From Microcaldota archaeon (GTDB lineage Archaea; Micrarchaeota; Micrarchaeia; Micrarchaeales; CABMGC01): 64,000 nucleotides of DNA. The stretch spans positions 247,218 through 311,217 of the forward strand of contig JAGWHD010000001.1 in the NCBI GenBank assembly GCA_028866995.1, read 5' to 3'. The position numbers and the translations under genes are program-made. Positions 49,564 to 59,000 of the stretch are shown here, one piece after another. How positions within the stretch are numbered: position 1 is the first letter of the stretch; every line of letters begins with the position of its first letter. The notes beneath the pieces were generated by a model that saw only the letters and a program-made list of their open reading frames with translations, did no database searches and was not told where the DNA came from.

Positions 49564-50757
49564 TCAGTCCTCCTTCTCCTCCTTCTTAGACCCTTTGCCG
49601 ACGTTCAGCCTTATCCCGTTCTGCCCCCTTGTTATCGTTATGTCAAGGTCGTCTCCGCCCAGCATGTGCCTGAGCTCCTCGTACGTGTACGAGCCTATAT
49701 CGTCCTTGTTCTTGAGTATCTCTGTCCTTCTCTCTATCAGCGGCCCCTTCTCTATGGCGTTGTACTGCAGATCGAGCTTCGGCTCCCCGGCGCCGTATAT
49801 GTCCTCTATGCCAAGCTCTATCGGCTTGTAGCCCTCGCTCTGGTATATGAAAGGCGCGACTGCATTGAACTCGGTCTTTATGTCAGCCGACATCTTGTCT
49901 ATCCACTGCCTGTTCCCCGCTATGACGAAGTCGTCGCCGTTCAGGAAGCCGACGAACGTGTCCTTCGACTCCCTGACCTTGTCCTGGAGAAGCTGCGAGA
50001 CGAGCCTGAGTATCGTCATTCCTGAATCGTTGCCGAACTTGCTGGCGAACTCCGCCAGCCCTTCCACGCGCAGCCTTCCCAGCTCGTAGGCGTTGTTCGT
50101 CTGCTGCACCGCCTTCTCCACAGCGTCGGATATCTTGTCCTCGTTCGGCAGGTCTATCAGCGGGTCGAACTTCTTGCCCTTCTTCTTCAGGAATATGGTA
50201 ACCAGGCTGCGCAGCTCCGTGGGGTCGAACGGCTTCTTGATGTAGTAGTCGGCGCCGTTCTTGATGCCCTTGAACCTGCTTGTCGTGGCGTCCATCGCGC
50301 TCACTATTATGACTATTATGTCCTTCAGGTTCTGGGTCTTCTTTATCGTCTGGCATATCTCCAGGCCGTCCATTCCCGGGAGCATCAGGTCGAGTATGAC
50401 AAGGTCGGGCTTCTCGAACTTTATCTTCTGCAATGCCTCCTTGCCGTCGTACACCTGGGTTATGTCGAAGCCCTTCCCGACAGACAGCGTCATGAGCTTG
50501 CTTATGTTCCGGTCATCTTCGACTACCATTATCCTCCTGAGGAGCTGCTCGTTCTGGAGCATGTAATATGTCAGTATCCCGCCGCTGCTCCTGGACGCTA
50601 TGGCGCTTGCCTCCTCCAGCTCCTTGAGGCCCTTCTTGAGCGTCTCCTCGCTAACATCGCTTGATGAAGCTAGGGACCTGAGCTCGTTGTACGTGACCTG
50701 CTGCTTGTCGTTGATTACCGCTATGATGTCGGATTTTATGTTCTCAGTGCCCTCCAT
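49564..50757 (-). CDS. Response regulator: winged helix - REC - degenerate GGDEF
   Basis: A 397-aa protein. Residues 1-66 resemble a winged helix. Residues 74-190 are a receiver domain with Asp81/82, phosphoacceptor Asp123 (ILDLMLPGMDG), Ser153 and Lys174 (IKKPFDP). Residues about 198-320 look like a GGDEF domain: FDPLIDLPNEDKI matches the DPLTGLPNR entry and FLNGDDFVIAG stands where GGDEF would be, so cyclase activity is doubtful. It is probably the partner of the histidine kinase at 51874. The TATA box at about 50783-50792 fixes the start at 50757; the track is 19 codons longer. Confidence 0.82.
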   Translation of the reverse strand: MEGTENIKSDIIAVINDKQQVTYNELRSLASSSDVSEETLKKGLKELEEASAIASRSSGGILTYYMLQNEQLLRRIMVVEDDRNISKLMTLSVGKGFDITQVYDGKEALQKIKFEKPDLVILDLMLPGMDGLEICQTIKKTQNLKDIIVIIVSAMDATTSRFKGIKNGADYYIKKPFDPTELRSLVTIFLKKKGKKFDPLIDLPNEDKISDAVEKAVQQTNNAYELGRLRVEGLAEFASKFGNDSGMTILRLVSQLLQDKVRESKDTFVGFLNGDDFVIAGNRQWIDKMSADIKTEFNAVAPFIYQSEGYKPIELGIEDIYGAGEPKLDLQYNAIEKGPLIERRTEILKNKDDIGSYTYEELRHMLGGDDLDITITRGQNGIRLNVGKGSKKEEKED

Positions 50758-50868
50758 TCGATCGCCAGTATACAATGGGTCTGGAAAATATAATATTCCT
50801 TTGCTAGCGGCCATGGCATTAGCATTGCTTAATAAAAGTTATTGGATATAGATAGCGTTAGTGAAGAG

Positions 50869-51861
50869 ATGCTCAAGGCGGCACAGCAACCTATGCACCA
50901 CCAGCACAAACCCAGGATCGGATGGCCGGTCATAGTGGTTGCGTTAGTGGTTGTGATAGCTCTTGCCTACTTCTTCATAGCAGGCAGCGGCATACAGACG
51001 GTAAGGACAAGCTCCAACTTCAGCCTGTTCAGCTCGAACAGCGTCAACTTCATGCTTCCTGGCAACGATTCCGTATACTCAATATACCTTGCGGCGGCCA
51101 GCCCTGGATCTGCGACATTCTACGTGGGCAAGGAGCCCATACTGATAAACAAGATAAGCGTCTTCACGCTCATACCAGGAAGCGCGGTCAACGTCAGCAC
51201 CGAGGGGCTGGGAACGGCCAACATAGAGGTAAAGCTGCATTCCTCCTCAAACAACTCGGCAACGGTTGAGATAGTCCACATACCGAAGGACTTCAATGCC
51301 AGGGTAAGCGGCAGCGTGACGTACCTAGCCAACTCATCGCAGGGCAGCAGCGCCACGACAGTGACAACAACGATAGCGGCCACTACGACTATAGGGCAGG
51401 GCACCACGACAGCGCCTACGACCACCGTGTCCACATCGGGAACCAGCTCTCAGGCGCTCGTAGACGCGAACCTGACGACATACGGCACCCTCATGAACAA
51501 CTACAAGGTGCTTTACAACAACGGCAAGCAGTGCACGCAGAACACATACAACATAGACATGGCAAACGCGGGCAAGAGCTACAGCCCGCCCAACGACTAC
51601 TACAACGCGAGCCAGTTCACGCCTACCGACGTGAAGAGCTCGGCTGCGAAGGTAAGCGGCTCGGTCTACAACGTGACATACATACTAAATACGCCCATAG
51701 GGAATTCCAACGTGCTCACCCTCAAGGTGGATTCTGCCTCTAACACGCTCATATCTGAGAAGTTCGGCGGCTTCTTCAGCTCGGAAACATACAGCACGCT
51801 GAACCAGAAGTACCAGGCGGCAGTGGCGATCGGCGACAACTGCGCTTCATATATACCGTAA
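50869..51861 (+). CDS. Anchored surface protein with Thr-rich linker
   Basis: A 330-aa protein with a short His-rich cytoplasmic N terminus (MHHQHKPR), one membrane helix (about 18-40), a beta-rich ectodomain of about 120 residues, a Thr-rich linker (TTVTTTIAATTTIGQG ... TTTAPTTTV) and a second ectodomain with two Cys. The Thr linker resembles those in other surface proteins of the window (3588, 34518). Its place between the response regulator and the kinase suggests it could be a sensor or target of that pair. The ATG at 50869 follows GAAGAG; the track's TTG at 50842 is too close to the TATA-like GCTTAATAAAAG. Confidence 0.6.
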   Translation: MLKAAQQPMHHQHKPRIGWPVIVVALVVVIALAYFFIAGSGIQTVRTSSNFSLFSSNSVNFMLPGNDSVYSIYLAAASPGSATFYVGKEPILINKISVFTLIPGSAVNVSTEGLGTANIEVKLHSSSNNSATVEIVHIPKDFNARVSGSVTYLANSSQGSSATTVTTTIAATTTIGQGTTTAPTTTVSTSGTSSQALVDANLTTYGTLMNNYKVLYNNGKQCTQNTYNIDMANAGKSYSPPNDYYNASQFTPTDVKSSAAKVSGSVYNVTYILNTPIGNSNVLTLKVDSASNTLISEKFGGFFSSETYSTLNQKYQAAVAIGDNCASYIP

Positions 51862-51873
51862 CTACGCCATGCG

Positions 51874-54114
51874 TCACTGCCTTTTCCTTGCCTCTTCCTT
51901 GGCCCTCCTTGACACAGGCAGCGTGAAGTAGAAGGTGCTTCCCTTCCCAACTTCCGACTTTAGGCCCACAGAGCCATAATGCAGCTTTACTATGCCCTTG
52001 ACTATCGACAGTCCCAGCCCAGTTCCGGACTTCTCCTGCATAGTCATCCCCTTCCTCTGGAGCTGGTAGAACTTCTTGAACACCTTCTGCTTGTCCTCCT
52101 TGCTTATGCCTATGCCCGAGTCCTGCACCTCAACCCTCACGTTCTTGCCCTTCCTGCTGACATGGACTCTTATGTATCCCTTCTCGGTGAACTTAAGCGC
52201 GTTGCCTATCAGGTTGACGAACACCTGTATGAGCCTGTTGGGGTCCGCGGTTATCTCGGGAACGTTGTAGTCGTTGACCCAGGAGAACTCTATTCCTGAT
52301 TTCTCGCACATCTCGGCGAGAGCCTTTATGCTCGGGTTCTCGCTCAGCTCGTTGAAGTTCACCTGCTGCAGGTCGAGCTTCACCTTGCCCGACGAGAGCT
52401 TCGCCACGTCGAGCATCTGCTGTATCAGCCTCATCAGCCTGTCCAGCTCGTCTATGATGAGCTTCGTGTACGATTTCTGGTCGTCGTTGAGCTGGCCGAA
52501 CTCGCCGTTGAGCAGCAGTATAGAGAATCCCTTGATGTTTGTTATGGGGGTCTTGAGGTCGTGCGATATGTTGTATATGAACTGCGTCTTGAGGTCGCTC
52601 TCCTCCTTGTACTTCTCGGCCTCCTTGCTTATGCTCTCGACGTTCTCCTTCAGCTCCTCTATGAGCATCTTCGGGGACAGGTCCTTGCTTATGAAGATGA
52701 AGCCCGACGTCCTTCCAGAATCGTCGGCGAGAGCCTTTATGCTCTGGCTGACAGGTACCTTCATGTCCGAGCCTATCTGCCTCACGTTGACGAATATGTC
52801 GGTGAGGGAGCTGCTCTTCTTCGCGAGCATGATCGAGTTCGCCATCTTCTCCTGGTCCTCGATGTCGGCCCCAAGCGAGGCGATGTTTGTGCCCTTCAGC
52901 TCGTTGTTCGCGTTCCTGAGGAGCTTGTCGGCGTTCCTGTTCGTGCTGGTTATGTATCCTGAGTCATCGGTCACGATTATCGCGTCGCTCGAGAGCCCTA
53001 TTATGTCGCTGACGCTCCTGTTAGCCTGCTCCACGTATTTCCTGTAGTCCTTGGAGAGAACGCAGGAGTAGCCGCTCGCGTTCCTGTATATCTGCAGCGT
53101 TGCATCCGCATAGTTCCCGTTCCCGATGTCCATCCTTATGTCGGCAGAGTAGATGCTGTTCCCGATGCCGCTTATCTTCGCCGCTATGTCCGCCCCATCA
53201 GCGACTATCTCGCTCATCTTCCTGCCTACTATCGCCATGCTGTTGATGCCGAAGACCTTGTCCACGTTCTGGCTGGCCCAGGACACCCTTGTCGACTTGT
53301 CGAGCATCAGGAATGCGTCGCTGCTGCTGTTGAGCATTGCGCTTATGTCGTTGACCATGTCGGCCTTGGTGCTGTCCTCCAGCATCAGGTGCATCAGCTT
53401 CTCGTTGACTATGCTCGATGACACGGTGAAGCTCTTCGCCAGGTCGTTGGTGCGCCTTGCCTCGACCTGCATGCCGCTGTTCAGCTTGGCCATGTCGCTC
53501 TCGCCCACTGCGAAGAAATCGGATATGGAGCTTCCGCCAAGCTCGTTCGCAGTCTTGTCTATCAGGTTCAGCGCTGCCTTGTTTGCCTTGACCAGCCTGC
53601 CCTTCCTGTCAGCCAGGAACTGGGGGAACCTGTTGCTGAATGCGGCGTCGAAGTACTTCGCCACGTTCAGGCTCTTCTCGCGCTCGAACTTCACAGATGC
53701 CTGGGCGCTTGCCAGCCTCGCTATTATGCCCAGCATGCCCGACAGCTGGTCGTCGAAAAGGTTCTCGCTCCTGGAAAGCAGGGTCACGAGGCCGAAGGGC
53801 CTGCTGTCGCTGGTTATCGGTATGACCATGCAGCTCTTGAACCCCTGGTTGTAGTACCCGATGAGGTCAGGGAAGGCGGAGAAGCTGCTGAGCCTGTTGT
53901 CTATGTAAGGCTTGCCTGTGTTGACAGCGAACTCCTCGAACTGGCTCATCCTGGAGCCCTCTGATGCCATGTCCTTCACCGAGACGCTGTCTGCCTTCGA
54001 CAGCTCCTTGAGCTTGAGCGCGGCATTCCCGATCAGGTCGCTGATGCTAGGCGACCTCCTCTCCATCTCCATGAGCTCGAGGAGGGATTTGCCGCTTATT
54101 GACTGGTCCGCCAT
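51874..54114 (-). CDS. Soluble sensor histidine kinase (GAF, PAS, HisKA, HATPase)
   Basis: A 746-aa kinase without membrane helices: a GAF-like domain (about 20-145), two to three PAS-like domains (about 155-250, 255-360, 365-480), a coiled linker, HisKA with phospho-acceptor His518 in YNISHDLKTPITNIKG, and an HATPase domain with N box (NLIGNALKFT), G1 (VQDSGIGIS) and G2 (KSGTGLGLSIVKG). It should sense a cytoplasmic signal and phosphorylate the regulator encoded 1.1 kb downstream. The start at 54114 follows a TATA-like AAAAATAAAG; the track's N-terminal extension is antisense to flpA. Confidence 0.9.
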   Translation of the reverse strand: MADQSISGKSLLELMEMERRSPSISDLIGNAALKLKELSKADSVSVKDMASEGSRMSQFEEFAVNTGKPYIDNRLSSFSAFPDLIGYYNQGFKSCMVIPITSDSRPFGLVTLLSRSENLFDDQLSGMLGIIARLASAQASVKFEREKSLNVAKYFDAAFSNRFPQFLADRKGRLVKANKAALNLIDKTANELGGSSISDFFAVGESDMAKLNSGMQVEARRTNDLAKSFTVSSSIVNEKLMHLMLEDSTKADMVNDISAMLNSSSDAFLMLDKSTRVSWASQNVDKVFGINSMAIVGRKMSEIVADGADIAAKISGIGNSIYSADIRMDIGNGNYADATLQIYRNASGYSCVLSKDYRKYVEQANRSVSDIIGLSSDAIIVTDDSGYITSTNRNADKLLRNANNELKGTNIASLGADIEDQEKMANSIMLAKKSSSLTDIFVNVRQIGSDMKVPVSQSIKALADDSGRTSGFIFISKDLSPKMLIEELKENVESISKEAEKYKEESDLKTQFIYNISHDLKTPITNIKGFSILLLNGEFGQLNDDQKSYTKLIIDELDRLMRLIQQMLDVAKLSSGKVKLDLQQVNFNELSENPSIKALAEMCEKSGIEFSWVNDYNVPEITADPNRLIQVFVNLIGNALKFTEKGYIRVHVSRKGKNVRVEVQDSGIGISKEDKQKVFKKFYQLQRKGMTMQEKSGTGLGLSIVKGIVKLHYGSVGLKSEVGKGSTFYFTLPVSRRAKEEARKRQ

Positions 54115-54141
54115 GTCCACCGTAAGAGCTTTATTTTTGAA

Positions 54142-54151
54142 GAATATAAAG
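54142..54151 (+). promoter_or_regulatory. TATA box of flpA
   Basis: GAATATAAAG is centred about 29 bp before the flpA ATG at 54176. The same AT-rich stretch also serves the divergent kinase gene. Confidence 0.55.
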
Positions 54152-54175
54152 ATATGCGCTTTTTCAGATGTTATA

Positions 54176-54835
54176 ATGACTGCAAAGAGACTTTTTGACG
54201 GCGTTTTCAGCATAGACGGGAAGCTTGCGACTGTGAACCTTGCCAAAGGCAAGAAGGTATACGGGGAGGAGCTGGTCGAGGTTGGCGGCAGGGAGTACAG
54301 GATGTGGAACCCCTACAGGAGCAAGCTTGCTGCTGCGATAATGATGGGGCTTAAGAGCATGGCGATGAAGGAGGGGGATTCGGTGCTCTACCTTGGCGCT
54401 TCGACGGGCACCACAAGCAGCCACGTGAGCGACATAGTCGGAGAGAAGGGGATCGTGTACTGCGTCGAGATATCTGAGAGGAGCATGCGCGACCTGCTGA
54501 AGGTGTGCGAGTCTAGGAGGAACATGCTGCCCATATTCGGCGATGCCAGGAACGTCGATGAGTACGCAGATGACGTGAAGAAGGTGGACGCGATATACGA
54601 GGATGTTGCGGCTCCGGACCAGGCCGACATACTGATAAGGAACGGCGCGCTCCTTAAGAAGAACGGGTTCGCGTACATAGCGATAAAGTCGCAGAGCATA
54701 GACGTCTCGAAGAGGCCCAGGGAGGTATTCGACGAGTTCCTGGAAAGGACGTCTGGGAGCTTCTCGGTGGTGCAGTCGGTTGACATAGACAGGTACGACA
54801 AGAAGCACCTCTTCGTAGTGCTTAAGAAATCTTAG
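54176..54835 (+). CDS. flpA: Fibrillarin-like rRNA/tRNA 2'-O-methyltransferase
   Basis: A 219-aa archaeal fibrillarin. It has the beta-strand N-terminal domain (RLFDGVFSIDGKLATVN), the NPYRSKLAAAI segment, SAM-binding VLYLGASTGTTSSHVSD, YCVEISERS, and the catalytic surroundings IYEDVAAPDQADI and AIKSQSIDV. With Nop5 and L7Ae it methylates ribose 2'-OH guided by C/D RNAs. The start at 54176 is set by the TATA box; the track's longer frame is wrong. It heads a run of three same-strand genes. Confidence 0.95.
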   Translation: MTAKRLFDGVFSIDGKLATVNLAKGKKVYGEELVEVGGREYRMWNPYRSKLAAAIMMGLKSMAMKEGDSVLYLGASTGTTSSHVSDIVGEKGIVYCVEISERSMRDLLKVCESRRNMLPIFGDARNVDEYADDVKKVDAIYEDVAAPDQADILIRNGALLKKNGFAYIAIKSQSIDVSKRPREVFDEFLERTSGSFSVVQSVDIDRYDKKHLFVVLKKS

Positions 54836-54843
54836 GGCAAGGT

Positions 54844-55686
54844 ATGTTTGGTATGGACCTGTTGAAGAGCTTCTCGAACGCAAGATACAAGGAATCCGGG
54901 TTCGGATGCAGGTGCTGCGGCTACATGCCTTACATAATAGCTGGCGAGATAGACACTATGTGCGGCTTCTGCGAGGCGTATGTAAGCATGGCCAAGCTGG
55001 ATGTCAAGGCGTTGCACCCGGAGATGGACACGCTGCTCGACAGCCTGCACGGGCTCATGAAGAACGGCGACTGGGAGGGGGCCGTGGCCCTGGCTGAGCA
55101 GATCAAGGCTGGGGACGACCCATATCTTCTGTACGGCCTGGGGGTGATGTACAGGGCACTCTCTGATGCGGTATACTCGCATGTCGACTACAGCGCCAAG
55201 GGGTTCATGGAGGGCAACGCTGCGAAGAGGAACAACGAGCCCAGCCTCAACAAGAACAATTCCATGCAACTGCTGTCAAGGTCGAAGGAGATGCTGTACA
55301 GGTCGCTGAAGATAATGGGCACTAAGGCTGATGATCCAGAACTGCTTTACCTGTCGTTCCTGGCCAACATGAAGCTGGGCATGCATGTCGGGGCCAAGGC
55401 GGCGCTCGACAGACTGAATGGAACTGGCAATGAAAGGATGAGGCTTTACGCCAACACCAAGTACTCGGTAGAGTGCAAGACTAGGGATTCCAAGGGATAT
55501 CTGGCAGCGCTTGCGAAAGGCCTGTCACCGAATTCCGCATACTACGTTGCGCTTGACCTGGCGCGCATGAAGAGATTCCGCGAGTCTAAGGGAATGCTTG
55601 GGATACTGCTCAGGAGCGCGGCGATGCCTGAGGGCAGGGAGCTGCTCAGGAGGATCTATGGGGCCGAGACGGCCTCAGGGCTCTAG
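54844..55686 (+). CDS. Zinc-ribbon protein with TPR-like helical repeats
   Basis: A 280-aa protein. The first 50 residues contain two Cys pairs (CRCCGYMP, CGFCEAY) likely binding zinc. The rest is helical with repeated Leu/Ala/Tyr patterns (AVALAEQIKAGDDPYLLYGLGVMYRAL, KEMLYRSLKIMG, ALDLARMKRFRESKGML) reminiscent of TPR-type repeats, so it may be a scaffold. The start is 54844, or the ATG at 54853. It lies 8 bp after flpA and 8 bp before the GH15 gene; its TAG overlaps the next gene's Shine-Dalgarno site. Confidence 0.6.
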   Translation: MFGMDLLKSFSNARYKESGFGCRCCGYMPYIIAGEIDTMCGFCEAYVSMAKLDVKALHPEMDTLLDSLHGLMKNGDWEGAVALAEQIKAGDDPYLLYGLGVMYRALSDAVYSHVDYSAKGFMEGNAAKRNNEPSLNKNNSMQLLSRSKEMLYRSLKIMGTKADDPELLYLSFLANMKLGMHVGAKAALDRLNGTGNERMRLYANTKYSVECKTRDSKGYLAALAKGLSPNSAYYVALDLARMKRFRESKGMLGILLRSAAMPEGRELLRRIYGAETASGL

Positions 55687-55694
55687 GTGTCGCC

Positions 55695-57467
55695 TTGGCA
55701 GAGTCTGACGAGAGGAGGCGTGCATTCCTCTCGAACGGGATGACATCCGCGCTGGAGCTTGACGGATCGATAGACTGGTTCCCTTGCCCTAGGTTCGACT
55801 CCCCGTCGATATTCTCGGCCATACTTGACAAGGCGAAGGGAGGCTACTTCTCGATGAGGCCAGAGGGAGATTTCAGGCTCTCCTCGCAGTACCTGGGCAA
55901 CAGCATGATGCTGAGGAACCTCTTCGAGACCGACAAGGGCAGGATGGAGGTGGTGGACTTTCTGCCGCTGGGGGTATGCGCCGTGATAAGGACGTTCAAG
56001 TCAGAGATCCCTTTCATAGTGGAGATAAAGCCGGTTTTCCAGTACGGGATGACGAATCCGGGAATAGAGACCAGCGACAAGGGAGTCACGTTCAAGAACG
56101 GGAGCTCGAGGGAGGGGCTCGAGGTCAGCATCAAGGGAGACTATTCAACCATAGACGACGGGGTCTTCAGGGTGAATCCCGGGGAGGGATACGTATTCGC
56201 GCTCTATTCGAAGGACCTCAAGTACGGGCTCTTCAGCAGGGCCGGGGCCGTATATCCGGATCCGTACGAGACGCTTGAAGCAACGCAGAAGTACTGGGAC
56301 GAGCAGCTTGCATCGGCCAGACAGGTTGAGAAGTTCAGGGACGCTTACTACAGGTCCCTTGCGATAGTGCTGGGCCTAATGTACATACCTTCAGGCAGCA
56401 TGATAGCGGCTGCCAGCGCGTCGTTGCCAGAGATAGTAGGCAAGAACAGGAACTGGGACTACAGGTACGTCTGGGTAAGAGACGCAGCGTACGCCGCAGA
56501 GATGCTGGCAAACGTCATGATGCTCTCAAAGTCGAGAAGGGTTCTCAACTTCCTTGTCAGCGTCATAGACCCCTCGCTCAAGAGCTTCGACCACCCGTTC
56601 TATTCGATAGACGGCACGTCGCCGCAGCCGGAGGAGGTGCTGCACTGGCTCAAGGGCCACCAGAATTCGAGGCCTGTCAGGATAGGCAACGAGGCGTTCA
56701 CGCATATGCAGAACGACGTTGAAGGAGCGTTCATGAGCGGCCTTTACGCGTACATAGAGAAGTCCGGGGACATACAGTATGCGAAGGAGAACTGGTGGGC
56801 TGTCGAGGCCATTGCAAGATGGACAAAAGAATCCTGGAAGATGAAGAGCATAAGCCTGTGGGAGGAAAGGGAGGTAACGCAGCATTACGTCCATACAAAG
56901 GTAATGGAGTGGGTCGCGCTGGATAGGGCAGTGAAGATAGGGAGGAAGATAGGGGAGAGCAAGAACCTGGAGGACTGGGCATCAACGGCTGTCGAGATAC
57001 GTGCAGAGGTGATGAAGGAAGGGTTCTCGCAGAAGCTGAACAGCTTCACAAAGTTCTACGGGTCAGAGGATGTCGACTCTTCGTTGCTGACCCTGCCCCT
57101 CTATGGGTTCATAGACGTCAAGGACCCGATGTTCGCCGGCACCCTGCAGATGATAGAGAAGACGCTCGCTGTCGATGACGGACTGCTGATAAGGTACGGA
57201 TCCGACTTCATGGGGAAGGTGGAGCATCCGTTCACGCTACTGTCAGCATGGCTGGCAAGGAACTACATAAGGCTGGGCGACGCAAAGAAGGCGGAGGCGA
57301 TAATAGGCAAGCTGCTCAGCTATGCGAACGACAACGGCCTCATAGCGGAGCACATAGACATGAAATCCAGGCAGCCGAGGGGAAACATACCGCAGCTCTT
57401 CGCGCACGTGGGACTGGTAGAGGCGATAAACGAGCTCAACGACCCTACCCTTTTATTACAGCAATAG
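55695..57467 (+). CDS. GH15 glucoamylase/trehalase-like glycoside hydrolase
   Basis: A 590-aa GH15 protein with an N-terminal beta-sandwich domain (about 1-205) and the (alpha/alpha)6 barrel (about 215-585). The RYVWVRDAAYAAEML segment, the catalytic acid region SLWEEREVTQHYVHTKVMEWVALDRA (Glu390) and the C-terminal AEHIDM ... GNIPQLFAHVGLVEA, which carries the base, are present. GH15 enzymes remove glucose from alpha-glucans or cleave trehalose; the sequence does not settle which. The start is TTG with AGGTG 5 nt upstream. It overlaps the convergent rtcB by 23 bp. The absence of a signal peptide points to intracellular glucan or trehalose use. Confidence 0.9.
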   Translation: MAESDERRRAFLSNGMTSALELDGSIDWFPCPRFDSPSIFSAILDKAKGGYFSMRPEGDFRLSSQYLGNSMMLRNLFETDKGRMEVVDFLPLGVCAVIRTFKSEIPFIVEIKPVFQYGMTNPGIETSDKGVTFKNGSSREGLEVSIKGDYSTIDDGVFRVNPGEGYVFALYSKDLKYGLFSRAGAVYPDPYETLEATQKYWDEQLASARQVEKFRDAYYRSLAIVLGLMYIPSGSMIAAASASLPEIVGKNRNWDYRYVWVRDAAYAAEMLANVMMLSKSRRVLNFLVSVIDPSLKSFDHPFYSIDGTSPQPEEVLHWLKGHQNSRPVRIGNEAFTHMQNDVEGAFMSGLYAYIEKSGDIQYAKENWWAVEAIARWTKESWKMKSISLWEEREVTQHYVHTKVMEWVALDRAVKIGRKIGESKNLEDWASTAVEIRAEVMKEGFSQKLNSFTKFYGSEDVDSSLLTLPLYGFIDVKDPMFAGTLQMIEKTLAVDDGLLIRYGSDFMGKVEHPFTLLSAWLARNYIRLGDAKKAEAIIGKLLSYANDNGLIAEHIDMKSRQPRGNIPQLFAHVGLVEAINELNDPTLLLQQ

Positions 57468-58884
57468 GAACGTTCCTTGAAACGATTGTCGATATTCCCG
57501 AATCCTCGACGACCTTGACGACCTCGTCAACGTCCTTGTACGACCATTCTGCTTCTTCGCTCACCAGCTTCCTGGTCTTTATCCTTATCTCTATGTTCTT
57601 CTTCTTCAGGGACTCGAATGTCCTTGATGCAGGTATCTCCCTTATCGCCTGGTGCCTTGACATGACCCTTCCAGCCCCATGGCACGAGGAACCGAATGTC
57701 TGCTGCATGGACCCTTCTGCTCCGCAGAGCACGTAGCTCGAGGTGCCCATGCTTCCTGGAATCAGCACGGGTTGGCCTGTATCCCTGTACTTCTCAGGTA
57801 TCTCCTGCCTTCCCTTTGCGAACGCCCTTGTAGCGCCCTTCCTGTGCACGAGCAGCTTCCTCCTCTTACCATCGACGACATGCTCCTCTGCCTTCACTAT
57901 GTTGTGCGACAGGTCGTACAGTATCTCCATCTCCAGCGCATCGCTGCTCTGCTCAAATGTGCTAGCGAAGCTCTTCCTTATCGAGTCGGTTATTATCTGC
58001 CTGTTGGTGAACGCGTAGTTGACGGCGGATTTCATGGCGCATAGGTAGTCCAGGGCCTCCTTGCTGCCGATGTGCGCGTAGCTGAGCTCCGGATCCACAA
58101 GCTTTATCTCGTTCTTCCTCTGGTATTCCGCCAGGGTCCTCAGGTAGTCGCTGCATATCTGGTGCCCGAAGCCCCTGGATCCGGTATGAACCATTATCAC
58201 TATCTGGTTTTCCCTAAGGCCGAACCTCTTCGCTATCCTTCCATCGAATATCTTTTCGACCTTCTGCACCTCGAGGAAGTGGTTGCCTGCGCCGAGCGTG
58301 CCCAGCTCGTGCAGCCCTCTCGACTTCGCGTCGTCGCTGACCTTGGATATCTCTGCGCCGTGCATGCAGCCGTTCTCCTCTATGTTCATGAGATCCGACT
58401 CGTTGCCGTATCCCTTCCCTATTATGTACTCGACGCCTTCGTGCGCCACCTTCTCAAGGTCCTTCTGCGTCAGGCCTATGTTGAGCTTGCTCCCGACACC
58501 CGAAGGCACGTTGTGGAAAAGCGCGTCTGCGAGCCTGTTGAGCCTCGGCCTTATGTCCTTCTCCTCGAGATTCGTTTTGACGAGCCTGACGCCGCAGTTT
58601 ATGTCGAACCCCACTGCCCCTGGGGAGACGATGCCCTCGCTGGCGTCGAACGCCATGACCCCGCCTATAGGGAATCCGTATCCCTCATGCCCGTCGGGCA
58701 TCACAAGCACATTGCCGACTAGGCTCGGAAGCGTCGCTGCGTTCGCGGCCTGCTGCAATGTTCTGTCCTTCTTGACCTTCTCTATGAGCGTGTCTGAGGA
58801 ATAGGCGATGACGTCGGTGTTCATGCCCTGCATCGATCCCTTCGGTATCCTGAACCTGTTCTTGTCAATTTTTTCCAGTTCCAT
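57445..58884 (-). CDS. rtcB: RNA-splicing ligase RtcB
   Basis: A 479-aa RtcB ligase, which joins 2',3'-cyclic phosphate and 5'-OH RNA ends through a guanylylated His and Mn2+; in archaea it seals tRNA exons after intron removal. Conserved segments: MPDGHEGYGFPIGGVMAFD, VGFDINCGVRL (Cys97), LGAGNHFLEVQ, HTGSRGFGHQ, and the nucleophile region SSCHGAGR near residue 405. Length is normal and there is no intein. It lies next to an intron-bearing tRNA-Leu. TATA-like ATATATATAGC (58921-58931) gives a short leader. Confidence 0.96.
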   Translation of the reverse strand: MELEKIDKNRFRIPKGSMQGMNTDVIAYSSDTLIEKVKKDRTLQQAANAATLPSLVGNVLVMPDGHEGYGFPIGGVMAFDASEGIVSPGAVGFDINCGVRLVKTNLEEKDIRPRLNRLADALFHNVPSGVGSKLNIGLTQKDLEKVAHEGVEYIIGKGYGNESDLMNIEENGCMHGAEISKVSDDAKSRGLHELGTLGAGNHFLEVQKVEKIFDGRIAKRFGLRENQIVIMVHTGSRGFGHQICSDYLRTLAEYQRKNEIKLVDPELSYAHIGSKEALDYLCAMKSAVNYAFTNRQIITDSIRKSFASTFEQSSDALEMEILYDLSHNIVKAEEHVVDGKRRKLLVHRKGATRAFAKGRQEIPEKYRDTGQPVLIPGSMGTSSYVLCGAEGSMQQTFGSSCHGAGRVMSRHQAIREIPASRTFESLKKKNIEIRIKTRKLVSEEAEWSYKDVDEVVKVVEDSGISTIVSRNVPIAVIKG

Positions 58885-58966
58885 TTAGACATCTCTTTAA
58901 GGCCGTTTTTCAGATACGGAAGCTATATATATGAGATAAATTACAGAGAATAATAGTTATCTGAAG

Positions 58967-58977
58967 GATTATAAATA
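58967..58977 (+). promoter_or_regulatory. TATA box of tRNA-Leu
   Basis: GATTATAAATA is centred about 29 bp before the mature 5' end of tRNA-Leu at 59001. Confidence 0.6.
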
Positions 58978-59000
58978 ATGTTTGATAAGTAGTATGCTAT

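Noticed and set aside
53912-54175. N-terminal extension of the fibrillarin ORF
   Set aside because: It is antisense to the histidine kinase N terminus, and fibrillarin homology begins at the ATG at 54176, directly behind a TATA box.
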